Of a stretch of DNA of 64,000 bases, positions 55,093 through 64,000 are shown in pieces. The translations under genes and the position numbers were made by a program. Location: positions 6,578,516-6,642,515 of the forward strand of contig OW203734.1 in the NCBI GenBank assembly GCA_934045075.1. The letters are read 5' to 3'. The stretch's first letter is position 1; every line of letters begins with the position of its first letter. The DNA comes from Yponomeuta sedellus. Lineage: Eukaryota > Arthropoda > Insecta > Lepidoptera > Yponomeutidae. The notes under the pieces were generated by a model that saw only the letters and a program-made list of their open reading frames with translations, was not told where the DNA came from and made no database searches.

Positions 55093-55573
55093 ACTCAATC
55101 AGGAACTTCTATTTCTCGCTATGTTGTGCAGTAATCCTCTCAACCCTCTTCCGTACAATTAGAATCGTAGGCGAAGATGGTCTGCATCTGCGGGTTAAGT
55201 AATGGCAAATGCATTATTAAACCCCTCCGGGTCTGGTGGACCCGGAAGGGTTGAGATTATGTGGTTGGGCTGATTTTGGGGCTTAAAGTGTTTATGCGTG
55301 GGTTTTGGCAGTTTTATTTTTTCATTTTCAAACAATACTTTACTTTTTCTTACATCTCTCGCAAACTATTATTAAAACACTATAATTATAAGGAAAACTA
55401 AAAATATTAATTAAAAAAAATACAATATAAAAGAGTCTTGCGGAGGGTTTGGCACGCTGGATACCTAGCGTAATTGAAAAAAATAAACGCGCAGTAAGTA
55501 GCGATTGATTAGCGGTACGTGTTAAAAGGCTGAGATGAAAGGAAGAAAATGAATGAAATATGAAATATTAACT
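55093..55573. other. No recognised gene or repeat
   Basis: 55215-55255 holds a short imperfect inverted word pair (AACCCCTCCGGGTC / GACCCGGAAGGGTT), which could form a hairpin. Confidence 0.35.
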
Positions 55574-55679
55574 TCTAGCTGACCCAGCAAACTTCGTACC
55601 GCTTAACAGTTGATTCTTTTTTTTTTCTCTCCGTAAGAACCATCCTCGTACTTTAAAGAATATTCTCAAAAAAGATTTA

Positions 55680-56195
55680 GAGCTAGTTCAGACATGGCGG
55701 ACTCCGCGCGGATGCAAACCGCGCGGTTCTAAACGCATGTGTTCAGTCAGGCGCGGAGAGCGCTGTCATCCGCTTGGGGTGACAGTCCAATCATGGAAGT
55801 CGAAGAAGCAATAATGTGTGTATTTGTTGCTCCTACCCGCTCTGCTCCGTTTCTAATAATTTTGTTTGAATATTCTGTCAATTGGATGTCCCACAAAGCA
55901 GGTCTCTTTTCCACCTCATTGATGAATAGCTCGGTGTCGAAGCGATCCATTGTCACCGTCCTATACGCACGGCTTCCGCGCAGCGACTGAACGTGCTCTA
56001 GGTACGTCAAGTTAATAGATCCGAGCGGCGACCGCGCGAATTGATTTTCAAGCGGTTGAGTGGCGGTAGCCGCGCGGATTGTCAATCCGCGCGGACAAGT
56101 ATGAACGAATTAATAGGTCCTAATGTAAATAAGATCCGCCCTGTCTAACCGCGCGATTTGCATACGCACGGATTCCGCCATGTGTGAACTAGCGC
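55680..56195 (-). mobile_element. PIF/Harbinger-type element, non-autonomous
   Basis: 516 bp with about 45-bp imperfect inverted termini (left GAGCTAGTTCAGACATGGCG; right, inverted, GCGCTAGTTCACACATGGCG), then GCAAACCGCGCGGTT / GCAAATCGCGCGGTT. A TTA triplet flanks it at 55677-55679 and 56196-56198, the duplication size and sequence typical of PIF/Harbinger. The interrupted family-H sequence matches the uninterrupted copy at 29655 on both sides of TTA. It carries a broken MADF exon and no transposase. Confidence 0.9.
55747..55950 (-). pseudogene. Truncated MADF-domain exon inside the Harbinger-type element
   Basis: From ATG at 55950 the - strand encodes MDRFDTELFINEVEKRPALW then DIQLTEYSNKIIRNGAERVG. 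The hydrophobic spacing and the RPALWD and EYSNK words fit the first two helices of a MADF domain, found in the DNA-binding accessory protein of PIF/Harbinger transposons. The domain breaks off after about 38 residues where GCGGGTAGGAGC could have been a splice donor; the downstream residues are unrelated. No third helix or transposase is present, so it is a relic. Confidence 0.72.
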
Positions 56196-56599
56196 TTAGC
56201 GAAATCGGTTTAGCTGCTCTCGAGATTTGCACTTACCAAGACATTCGGGGATTTATTTTTATATTATAGAAGAAGATTACTTGTCATCTACCAACACTAT
56301 TTTGGTTAACTACTAGCTGACCCTGCGAACTTCGTACCGCCTAACAGTCGATTCTTGATTTTTTCTTACTTTTCTCTCCGTAAGACCAGTCTCGTACTTC
56401 AAGGAATATTTCAAAATCGGTTCATTCAGCTGCTCTTGAGTTTTGCGCTTACCAACACATTCAGCGATTCATTTTTATATTATAGAAGATTACATGTCAT
56501 CTACCAACACTATTTTTGTTACCTAGTGTGCAAATCTTAGTGTCCAAGTAATTGGTTTTGTGGGGCATTATTATAACATTCTAACGTATTCTATTTTCA

Positions 56600-56745
56600 G
56601 TAACAGTCAGTAAGGCCCGGGCCCACTGTCTTACAATCCTCCAACAACCCGGACTTGGCCCCCGTGGTGGAGTATGGCCTAACCAGGAAGAGACCCGTGC
56701 CCCTACAGTGGGGGCATACAAGGGTTGATAACGATAATGAACGTA
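56600..56745 (+). repeat. SINE-D 3' part
   Basis: AACAGTCAGTAAGGCCCGGG, CCCGGACTTGGCCCCCGTGG, GGGGGCATACAAGGGTTGAT; a 12-bp word (CTTCCTGCGATG) is deleted. Confidence 0.83.
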
Positions 56746-56772
56746 TTCTATTTTGTATTAATACATCCATTA

Positions 56773-57003
56773 CACTAACCCGTGCTAATGACAATTTTAA
56801 AAACCTATTTAGAGGCTAAAAAATCCGCTAAAAATATCGCTGCCTGTACATAATACAGGGAGTATTGTAAAGAGGTTTAAAATATCACTGATGCCGGGTA
56901 GTCACCCATTAACTCAGTTGCGAGAGCGCTGGCACGGTTAGCCAGAGGTCGCGGGTTCGAGTCCCGGCATGGGTGGAATTTTTAGTCTCTAAATAGGTTT
57001 TTA
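56773..57003 (+). repeat. SINE-B with inverted tail at the left end
   Basis: Starts with reversed tail (CACTAACCCGTGCTAATGAC ... CCTATTTAGAGGCTAAAAA), then the family 5' segment (TCGCTGCCTGTACATAATAC), head CATTAACTCAGTTGCGAGAG, anticodon stem CTGGC/GCCAG, B box GGTTCGAGTCC, end GGTTTTTAAAA. Same architecture as 1789-2109. Confidence 0.85.
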
Positions 57004-57007
57004 AAAA

Positions 57008-57120
57008 GTATACGTGACTTAAAAAAAGTCTATGGTACACGCCGAGATTCGAACCCAAGACCCCCCCAATTGAGATTTCGACTAACATCGTACGTCCGCT
57101 ACCATCGCTACTAGTTCCAT
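57008..57120 (-). repeat. SINE-C' head, reverse strand
   Basis: On +: GTCTATGGTACACGCCGAGA, TTCGAACCCAAGACC (B box region on -), CGCTACCATCGCTACTAG. Confidence 0.65.
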
Positions 57121-57419
57121 AACCCGACTCCAATATTAATAGCACACACTTTTTGCTTAACCCTTTCGCAGTTAATCCTTAAAATTATTCACACCCGACC
57201 ATTAAGGACTTCTAAGTCCATTGTGATTTTTGCTAATGCAAATTCTTTGCCCAGGGACGTCTCCGTGACTGATTAACTTACCGGGGAATTCCAGGTGAGG
57301 GTTGTGACTTGGTCATTTTAATGATGGCGAAGAAATTAATGTGGGAATAGAAGGAATGGCTAGTCATGTTATAAAAAGTTAATCGCTGCCTATTATTTCC
57401 TGCAATTGAAAGAACGAGT
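57121..57419. other. No recognised gene or repeat
   Basis: Unremarkable sequence of mixed composition. Confidence 0.3.
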
Positions 57420-57580
57420 TATCTTTTTACTGACTTGTTGGTCTAGCGGTAATACGTTTGATTACCCTTTCAGAAGTTTTGGGTTCGTTTCCCAGCGAAT
57501 TGTGCGTACTTTCATTTATCTAAAAAAACAGGAGATAGCCTCATTCTGGGTGTTTACTAGGTGTTATTTCTGGCTTTTTC
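57420..57580 (+). repeat. Family-L tRNA-like SINE
   Basis: GTTGGTCTAGCGGTAATACG (A-box-like TGGTCTAGCGG) and GGTTCGTTTCCC (B-box-like), then TGCGTACTTTCATTTATCTA and ACAGGAGATAGCC. May be a separate family from 40040. Confidence 0.6.
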
Positions 57581-57853
57581 TGGTTACTAACTCACATGGT
57601 CCTAGTTCGGGTCCATGTGATTTTTTGTTTTGTAGGTTTGTTTGTTTGTTTGTGGTTACATTATATATAATGTGCAAAACTTTAAAAATAAATTCTTAAA
57701 AGACGTAAGTGTACCTAGATGTACAAAATTTATGTTATGTAATAAGTATTTAAAGGAAATAGCTCGGTTATATTCAGGTTTGGACATAGAAATAGAAAAG
57801 ATAGAATATAGTACCGTCGACAGCACAAGTTTCACAAGATATTTTAACCAATC

Positions 57854-58531
57854 GATATCAACCCTTGTATGTCCCCACTGCTGAGGCCTTCTTGCATCGC
57901 AGGAAGGTTAGGCCATACTCCACCACGGAGGCCAAGTGCGGAATGGGGGAGGATTGTAAGACAATGGGGAGCCTTACTGTCAGAAGTCAACCTCTCGCCG
58001 CAAAAACTGACACGAGTCTGCAATCGCATGGTAGGGATGTGCAACATGGTATTTGTATATATGCATATCCAATTTTTTTCGCTTATGTAAGTAAATATGT
58101 ATATGTATCCATGTATATATATATGTATCCATATATATATTTCTATATATATAACTATATATAGCGGCAGTGACACGCCGTAACCTTTAGTGTTCTTTTA
58201 TTTTTTTATTTTAGTGTTATTTAGTAATGTGTTTTAATTTTGCTTTGTTGTTATGGCGTGTGTACTGTGGCTATAATAAATGTTTTTTCTTTTTCTTCTT
58301 CAGAAGTTATCAAGCCGCCGATAACGCCTCTGATTTATGGCTTAATGACTGCCATTATATGACAGCCGGCACCAACGGCTAAGCGTACCTTGTGAAGCAC
58401 GGAAGCGCTCGGAAAAATGCCACTAGCGGTAGTCAAGGGACAGTTACCCATCCTGCACCTGACCGCGCCTGTTGTTGCTTAACTCAAGTCATTGATTCCA
58501 ATCACTCGGTTCGACTAGGCCACGAGCGCTT
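57854..58531 (-). repeat. SINE-D copy split by a 312-bp insertion
   Basis: On +: ATCAACCCTTGTATGTCCCC to ACTGTCAGAAGT at 57987; resumes at 58300 with TCAGAAGTTATCAAGCCGCC and runs to CTAGGCCACGAGCGCT. The joined element is near full length. Confidence 0.9.
57988..58299 (+). mobile_element. Unclassified retro-insertion inside SINE-D
   Basis: 312 bp flanked by an 8-bp duplication TCAGAAGT (57980-57987, 58300-58307). Starts CAACCTCTCGCCGCAAAAAC, contains TTTGTATATATGCATATCCA, a TATGTATCCATATATATA run, TAGCGGCAGTGACACGCCGT and GTGTGTACTGTGGCTATAAT, ends AAATG then a pyrimidine tail TTTTTTCTTTTTCTTCT. Duplication plus simple 3' tail suggest a SINE-like element. The same words recur at 61334-61757. 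Confidence 0.78.
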
Positions 58532-59459
58532 TTAACCAATATTTTTTTAATTTTGAGACATTTTACTAATGCTCTGGCATTCAGGGTTGTTAATGGCAAT
58601 CATGAAATCTTTTTAGGTATACGTATAGGTGGCAACTGATGTATTTGGTTTAAGGTGACTTGAGGAAAGATGGTCAGAGTGGAGTTAATTTTCCGCTGCC
58701 TTTTCTCCACTACGAAGGCAGCAGCTCACTTTTTACATTGTACATTGACATTCAGCAAACAGAAAGTAAATTCTTTACGTTGAAATAAATTTATTTGATT
58801 GATTGATATCCAAAAAACCACAGACACAATTGCTTATTTGAGGAGTCCTAGAGGTGATCCGACACCATGCAATTTTAAAGTCCATAGAACAAAACCTGTG
58901 CATCAAGTACAAGAATAGGTAACACCAACAAAAGGTATCAAGTATCATTATAATGGCCAATTAGACTTGGCGAAATTCATAACAAAACCAAATGCGCTGA
59001 CCTCCCATTTCATCCTCGCTAGTTTTCTCCAAAAGACCATTGTCAACTGGCTGGCTGCACCCTTAAAGAAAGGGGTTGTGATATGCAAAAGAAGTACTAT
59101 TTGTTTTCAAGACATCACTTTTCATAAGCTAAACAAACAATAATCGTATAAAGGACGAGTTTTGTACATCTTTTGTCGCCTATGCGCCCATTGTCCTAAG
59201 TCTATTCTCCTTTTTTTTTTCTTTTGTTGGATGACAGTATTAGCCAACCGAAATGGCCAGTATGCAAAATGTGCAAGGACAGAAAGAACCTCTTAAGAAA
59301 ACAAAATATGTTTTAACACAACAAAATATAAAGCATCGGTTCGATTTTTAAATTTATTTTTAATGGCAAAACATTAAACACTCTTGTAAGTAGGTATCAT
59401 TTTATACTAATGAATAGTTTGTCTTTTTAATCTGTGGCTACTAGGCAGTTTTCTATACT
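58532..59459. other. No recognised gene
   Basis: 58680-58760 shares CCGCTGCCTTTTCTCCACTA and ACATTGTACATTGACATTCA with 24700-24740. Otherwise unrecognised. Confidence 0.35.
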
Positions 59460-59692
59460 GTTCACACGCTAACTCTGAAAGAAAACATCGTGAGGAGATC
59501 CGCGGCTTGGTAGGCTCCGCACGTAACTTGTCTTTCCTGTGGGCTAGGTCGACTAAGTTACTAGTATGCTATAGATGCTGAGCATGCCTATTCCATCTAA
59601 AACAGTGTCCGAGTCACTGCAGCGCCCGAGTGGTCCCTTCACTCATATAGTGTGAGTGAAGGTGCTACCGGACACTGTATAGATTCAACGCT
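59460..59692 (+). repeat. SINE-C body, decayed
   Basis: CACACGCTAACTCTGAAAGA, AAACATCGTGAGGAGATCCG, TAGGCTCCGCACGTAACTTG, CCGGACACTGTATAGATTC. Head missing. Confidence 0.8.
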
Positions 59693-60230
59693 AAATGCCT
59701 CTAACATTTGGAACATGAGGTATAAACACAATCCACTGCAAATTTAATATTTGAGTCAACCTTCTAAACATCTCTTCTAATTTCGCAAGGGACCGGACCG
59801 GTCTATCCATTGTAATTCTCACTTCTAATGATCGATCACGGTCATTATAGTGTTACGGAACGAAAGGAGTTGGTTGCTGGCTTTTCTCACACAATGTCCT
59901 GAATGGATGGCGGCGATTGTCGTATCTGGAGAACAATTGACGATCAGGCGGTTGTGTTTTCTTTTTAATTCTTTCTGGCTTGCCCAGTTTTTAGGCCAGT
60001 AGTTAATTAAGCAGTAATTTCTATATGTTTGCAAAAAGAGTGGAAATTAAAGGTGCTGATTGCACCAGCAATCCGGCCAACCTTTACATTTGTCTTGCAA
60101 AGTCACGGGACTAAGATTAAGTAGAAGAGGATGTACTGTACGTATTAATGTAATATGACCGTAATATAGAAAAGAGAGACCATAATGTAAAATCGCTGCA
60201 ACTGAACGTATTAGATGTGGGCATATTTCA
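59693..60230. other. No recognised gene
   Basis: A 69-codon - strand frame at 59825-60034 has no recognised domain. Confidence 0.3.
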
Positions 60231-60606
60231 GAAGCATTCGTGGCCCAGTGGAACAGAGTGATTGGAATTAATTACTTGAGTTAAACAACAACAGGCGCGG
60301 TCAGGTACTGGATGGGTGAACATCACGTGACTATCGCTAGTGGCATTTTTTCCCAGCACTTTCGTGCTTTGCAAGGCGCGCTAAGCCGTTGATGCCGGCT
60401 GTCATGTAGGTAATGGCAGTCATTAAGCTATGTCAGAGGTCTTTTGGGCGGCTTAATAAATTTAGACAGTAAGGACCGCCACTGTCTTACAATCCTCCAT
60501 CAACCCTTGGCCTTGGCCCCTTGGTGGAGTATGGCCTAACCTTACTGCGATGCAGGAAGATTCCCGTGCCCTAACAGTGAGGACATACAAGGTTTGACAT
60601 CGATAT
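60231..60606 (+). repeat. SINE-D copy, full length
   Basis: GAAGCATTCGTGGCCCAGTG (A-box-like TGGCCCAGTGG), GATTGGAATTAATTACTTGA, GTTAAACAACAACAGGCGCG, CTGGATGGGTGAACATCACG, end AACAGTGAGGACATACAAGG and TTTGACATCGATAT. Confidence 0.88.
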
Positions 60607-61107
60607 TTCAGAACATCTTAGATGACCCTTTGTCAACGGCAGCAATAGGTACACTTTTTGGTAATTTTTAGATTGTACTAATACATATAAGCACTATTTA
60701 GTATTAGAAACGATGGGACAAAAACGACAAACGACTTTATGTGCACAAAAATCCCTTCTAGTGCAATTTAGTAAGCATGGATGAGGTGCTAAAACTAATC
60801 TTACGAGTTGAAAATTTCCTTAAAGTTACTTCTTATCATAATATTAATAGTCTCAAACTTTGTCCACGTTAACATCGCATACCAAATTTTTTTTACAAAT
60901 AAGTAACTCCGAGGTTCATTCTCATAGGAGTATTTTTTTTTCTTATATTTTTTTCTTACATTTCCCCCGAGTTTCAACGTCAAACACACGTCAATCACTC
61001 CCGCCACACAACTAGAGGTCATGTGGCTTCGACTGTGCAGAGACACTTGTACCATTGGCTACAAAAGTGCTTAAATGTTAGTATATTTTTGAACTAAATC
61101 AAGGTAC
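60607..61107. other. No recognised gene or repeat
   Basis: AT-rich; an 84-codon - strand frame at 60801-61055 is unrecognised. Confidence 0.3.
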
Positions 61108-61417
61108 AGAGAATGAGGATGTAGTGACTAGAATTTATTGAGAAAGGAATGTCGCGTTGGTTTAGACATTGTGGTGAGGACGAAGGAAGAAAGATTGACG
61201 AAACAAATATATATTGCGAATGTGCCGGTCCCAGGCAGACATACATCGAGCAAATAGGGGATGTATTAGCAAAGGGGAAAATAAAAAGTATCCGGAACCG
61301 GCGTGCGTGCATGCAACGACTTATGAACGTTGATTTGTATTTGTATATATGCATATACAATTTTTTTTCTCGCTTATTTAAGTAAATATATGTGTGTATT
61401 GATTATATATATACATA

Positions 61418-61466
<49 letters not shown>

Positions 61467-61830
61467 GTTTCTTTCATTCTGTATGCATATTACGTATTTT
61501 ATTCTATTCAACTATTACTCTTTATTACATGATAAGTATTCTATTCAGTATGGTATTTTCCATGATTGCACCACACCGCAGTCTGTAACGCTCGCGGAAC
61601 ACCTCCTGGCACTGACTGAAAATCAGCGCTGAAGGCTCGCCCTTCAGCATAGGCTGAGTCAGTTGCCGTTTATAGCGGCAGTGACACGCCGTGACCTTTA
61701 GTGGTTTTATAAGTTTGTTTTGTTACTGTGGCGTGTGTACCGTGGCTATAATAAATGTCAGGATCGTGTCAAGTAGCAGTCCCTAGTCTCTGTCTGGAAT
61801 ACAGGCGTGAGGTTATGTATGTATGTAAAT
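61108..61830 (+). mobile_element. WFGHVER-type LINE 3' end, interrupted
   Basis: GAGGATGTAGTGACTAGAAT to GCAACGACTTATGAACGTTG at 61333, then resumes at 61758 with CAGGATCGTGTCAAGTAGCA to ATACAGGCGTGAGGTTATGT and ATGTATG. Internal deletion around GTGCCGGTCCC and frameshifts. Compared with the copy at 20814, about 15 bases at the insertion point are missing. Confidence 0.87.
61334..61757 (+). repeat. Insertion related to 57988-58299
   Basis: TTGTATTTGTATATATGCAT, a long AT run (61421-61463), unique middle (TGCACCACACCGCAGTCTGT, CTGAAGGCTCGCCCTTCAGC), then TAGCGGCAGTGACACGCCGT, GTGTGTACCGTGGCTATAAT and AAATG. No clear target duplication; host sequence was deleted. The first 60 bp of the 57988 element are missing here. 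Confidence 0.7.
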
Positions 61831-62602
61831 TAAGGTCTGCGTAATGTAAGTGTCTCAGCGAATTCACTTATGATTATGATGATCAGCAGCCCATTATGAC
61901 CTGGCTAAAATAGTCTGTAGTGGATAATTTACAAGCACAATACGTAACGACGCATTAAATAAAGTGACTTTAAGGAGTGCTTTAGAGGTATCGCGATTTT
62001 ATGAAGACGAGTGACCAGTATTTAGATATCGTAATAACGCATAGATAATTAAATCACTTACAATAAATTGGGGAATAACTGTTCTCTAATTTATTTCAAT
62101 AATTTCCATATACCACCCGCGTCAAGTATTACAATATTAGAAAAAAATGTAAACAATACATATTCGTAAAAAGTAAATATTAAACTTTTTACGAATATGT
62201 AAACCTTTCGCGTAATTGAGATTGTTTAATTTGTTTTTTTTGCTCTAAGAATACTATATATTACTTTCGTTATAACAACAATACATTTTAAATATAATTG
62301 ACGTTATAATAATTATTTCCAAAAGGAACACGATATCACATTCAGCTCGGCAAATGTGAACATAGCAATAAAAACTTGTGTCACTGATTGTACAATAATT
62401 AGGTGCCTGTCGTGACTGTGCTGTTTTAGATAGTCAGTAGTTTATAAGAGCTAAAGTAATATTTAAAAAAAAAAATACTTGATTTATATGTTATTTATCT
62501 GGCATAGTCATCAAATGCTTTAAATAATTTTAACATATAAAAGAAAGTTCTAGAGAGTAAAAAAACTTCTCTCTGACAACTTGATCATCGTAATCGATCT
62601 TT
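61831..62602. repeat. AT-rich stretch with a 17-bp arm hairpin
   Basis: ACATATTCGTAAAAAGT at 62158-62174 and its exact complement at 62184-62200. No gene recognised. Confidence 0.6.
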
Positions 62603-62850
62603 TGCTTTAAATAAATAAATATTCATGGACATATTACACAGTTCTCGTTAGCCCTATACTAAGTACAAGTAAATAACTTGTGTTACAGGTGCTAACTCGA
62701 CAACAGATTTAATACAATAAATACAGATAACATCCAAGACCCGAGACAAACTAGAAAAGTTCGTTTCTTAGTTTGACCCGGCCGGGGATCGAACCCGAGA
62801 CCTTCCGTTGTACAGACACCGTGCCAAACCGCTGCGCTACCGAAGCCGTC
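62603..62850 (-). repeat. SINE-A copy, reverse strand
   Basis: On +: TTTAAATAAATAAATATTCA, ATGGACATATTACACAGTTC, CCCGGCCGGGGATCGAACCC (B box on -), CCGCTGCGCTACCGAAGCCG (A box on -). Confidence 0.9.
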
Positions 62851-63424
62851 GGTTATGAAAGTGATATTAAAGAATATTTGAACCAAGTTCGCCACTGAAC
62901 TAAGCGATCAGTTTAAATAGGGAAATGTCTACAAACTGCCACCAAGTCCGTCCAAAAAACCTACTTAAAAAATCGCTCCGTCATACCTTCCTTTTGTCAC
63001 ACAACGTCACAGGGGCGAAAGCAAACAACAATACAATGCCACACACTGGCCCTTCTTTATTAATCTCCCTAGTAGAGAGAGAACAAAGCCCAATAGCTCT
63101 TTATTGCCATTATAGAAGCATTCAGGTGTTATATTGTCGAGGATAATGAGATGGGGTTAGTACGTGACTCTGAGGTTTATTTGGCAGGTTTTTGTCATCG
63201 GATGGCTAGTGCAACGGTGAGTTTTTTGACTGTTTTAGGTCTGTTAGACCTTTAAAAGTTCTAACTTATGTTATTGACTCGGGAATTTAAAACACAGATA
63301 TCCCGGCGGAAATACAACGGTCGGAGGAAAAACATATTAGAGCTTGCAACGTAAAACACAAAATTATTTAACAAGATACTACCATGATCTATCAAAGGTA
63401 TTAGTGAAAGAAAGATATCCTAAG
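62851..63424. other. No recognised gene or repeat
   Basis: Mixed composition; a CTCTTTATTGCCATTATAGA word at 63097 recalls family E. Nothing else. Confidence 0.3.
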
Positions 63425-63437
63425 ATATATTAAGCTT

Positions 63438-63794
63438 AAAAACCTATTTAGAGGCTAAAAATTTCACCCATGCCGGGATTCGAACCCGCAACCTCTGGCT
63501 ATCCGTACCAGGATACGGATACTGGTACGGATAGCCAGAGGTTGCGGGTTCGAATCCCGGCATGGGTGAAATTTTTAGCCTCTAAATAGGAGCCTCTAAA
63601 TAGGCTAAAAATTTCACCCATGCCGGGATTCGAACCCGCAACCTCTGGCTATCCGTACCAGGATACGGATACTGGTACGGATAGCCAGAGGTTGCGGGTT
63701 CGAATCCCGGCATGGGTGAAATTTTTAGCCTCTAAATAGGTTTTTAAATTTGTTCCTTAGCACGGGTTAGTGCATTAAAAATAAAAATAGTGTA
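63438..63794 (+). repeat. Tandem double SINE-B hairpin, single insertion
   Basis: Two consecutive near-identical hairpins (63438-63590 and 63596-63746), each: reversed 3' half of the tRNA-like head, 14-bp spacer AGGATACGGATACT, forward half. After the second comes the complete tail ending AAAAATAAAAATAGTGTA. A 13-bp duplication ATATATTAAGCTT flanks the whole at 63425-63437 and 63795-63807. Confidence 0.92.
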
Positions 63795-63807
63795 ATATAT
63801 TAAGCTT

Positions 63808-64000
63808 GTCTGAAACGCGGTTCAAAAAATGTGTTAAATACACTTTATGCCAAAAGGGCTGATATAACATAAAGCATTATTTAGATAACAATGATGTCTA
63901 GAATTAAAGCCAGTACAATGCATGAGATCTATTTTTTATCATGATTATGTAAACTCTGTTAAAACTCTGAAAACACTAAGTTTGAAGTTTTTTTGTTCAT
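63808..64000. other. No recognised gene or repeat
   Basis: AT-rich end of the window. Confidence 0.3.

Larger units (their letters stand above)
55574..56530. repeat. Tandem pair of family-H repeats
   Basis: Two units: 55574-56312 (interrupted by the 55680-56195 transposon) and 56313 to about 56530. Both begin CTAGCTGACC and both extend beyond the usual family-H end into the same flank (AGAAGATTAC then TGTCATCTACCAACACTATT), so this is a local tandem duplication of about 220 bp, not two insertions. Confidence 0.82.

Noticed and set aside
55747..56085. Whole 112-codon - strand frame as a host MADF gene
   Set aside because: Only about 38 residues after the internal ATG resemble MADF, and the frame lies entirely within a TTA-flanked inverted-repeat element.
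61421..61463. Long AT run as a matrix attachment or origin element
   Set aside because: A simple microsatellite within a nested repeat; no further evidence.

Overview
This is a stretch of insect nuclear genome, almost certainly from a moth or butterfly. It is AT-rich, crowded with short interspersed elements (SINEs), RTE-type and other LINE 3' ends and small DNA transposons. Several repeat words are typical of Lepidoptera, for example CCCACTGCTGGG and CTTTATTGCACA. No bacterial gene organisation is present. Only one host protein-coding exon could be recognised.

The gene is the last coding exon of the orphan nuclear receptor seven-up (svp; COUP-TF family, NR2F) on the + strand at 31265-31539. 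A textbook branch point, pyrimidine tract and AG precede it, and an AT-rich 3' UTR with several poly(A) signals follows to about 32560. No earlier svp exon (zinc-finger domain or first part of the ligand-binding domain) was recognised upstream. Bases 1-31264 are therefore probably the last, very long svp intron, and bases beyond about 32.6 kb are intergenic. After the svp stop and a second TGA, the same frame stays open for 111 codons (31573-31908) with protein-like composition. This is the most interesting gene-level oddity.

The rest is mobile DNA. I use working names. SINE-A, SINE-B, SINE-C and SINE-C' have tRNA-like heads with A and B boxes. SINE-D is about 360 bp, the most numerous family, with about 30 copies and fragments; its head resembles the 5S rRNA internal promoter. 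Other families are RTE-like and 'WFGHVER' LINE 3' ends, a PIF/Harbinger-type element at 55680-56195 carrying a broken MADF exon, a TA-flanked inverted-repeat element at 53821-54175, and several smaller families (E, H, I, K, L).

The strongest structural theme is foldback retro-insertion. SINE-B copies at 1306-1508, 11586-12407 and 63438-63794 are near-perfect hairpins, each flanked by its own 13-14 bp target-site duplication. All turn at the same place, the 5' edge of the tRNA-like anticodon loop. A SINE-C copy at 40547-40790 and small perfect palindromes at 14535, 15074 and 50242 add to the theme. Nested insertions at 20800-21319, 34512-34620, 53382-53543, 55574-56530 and 57980-58307 give a relative insertion history.

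Stretches without named repeats are described as such. A few of them (about 3.9-4.15 kb, 5.4-5.66 kb, 12.93-13.09 kb, 48.84-49.26 kb) look like candidate regulatory DNA around a developmental gene, but this is inference only.
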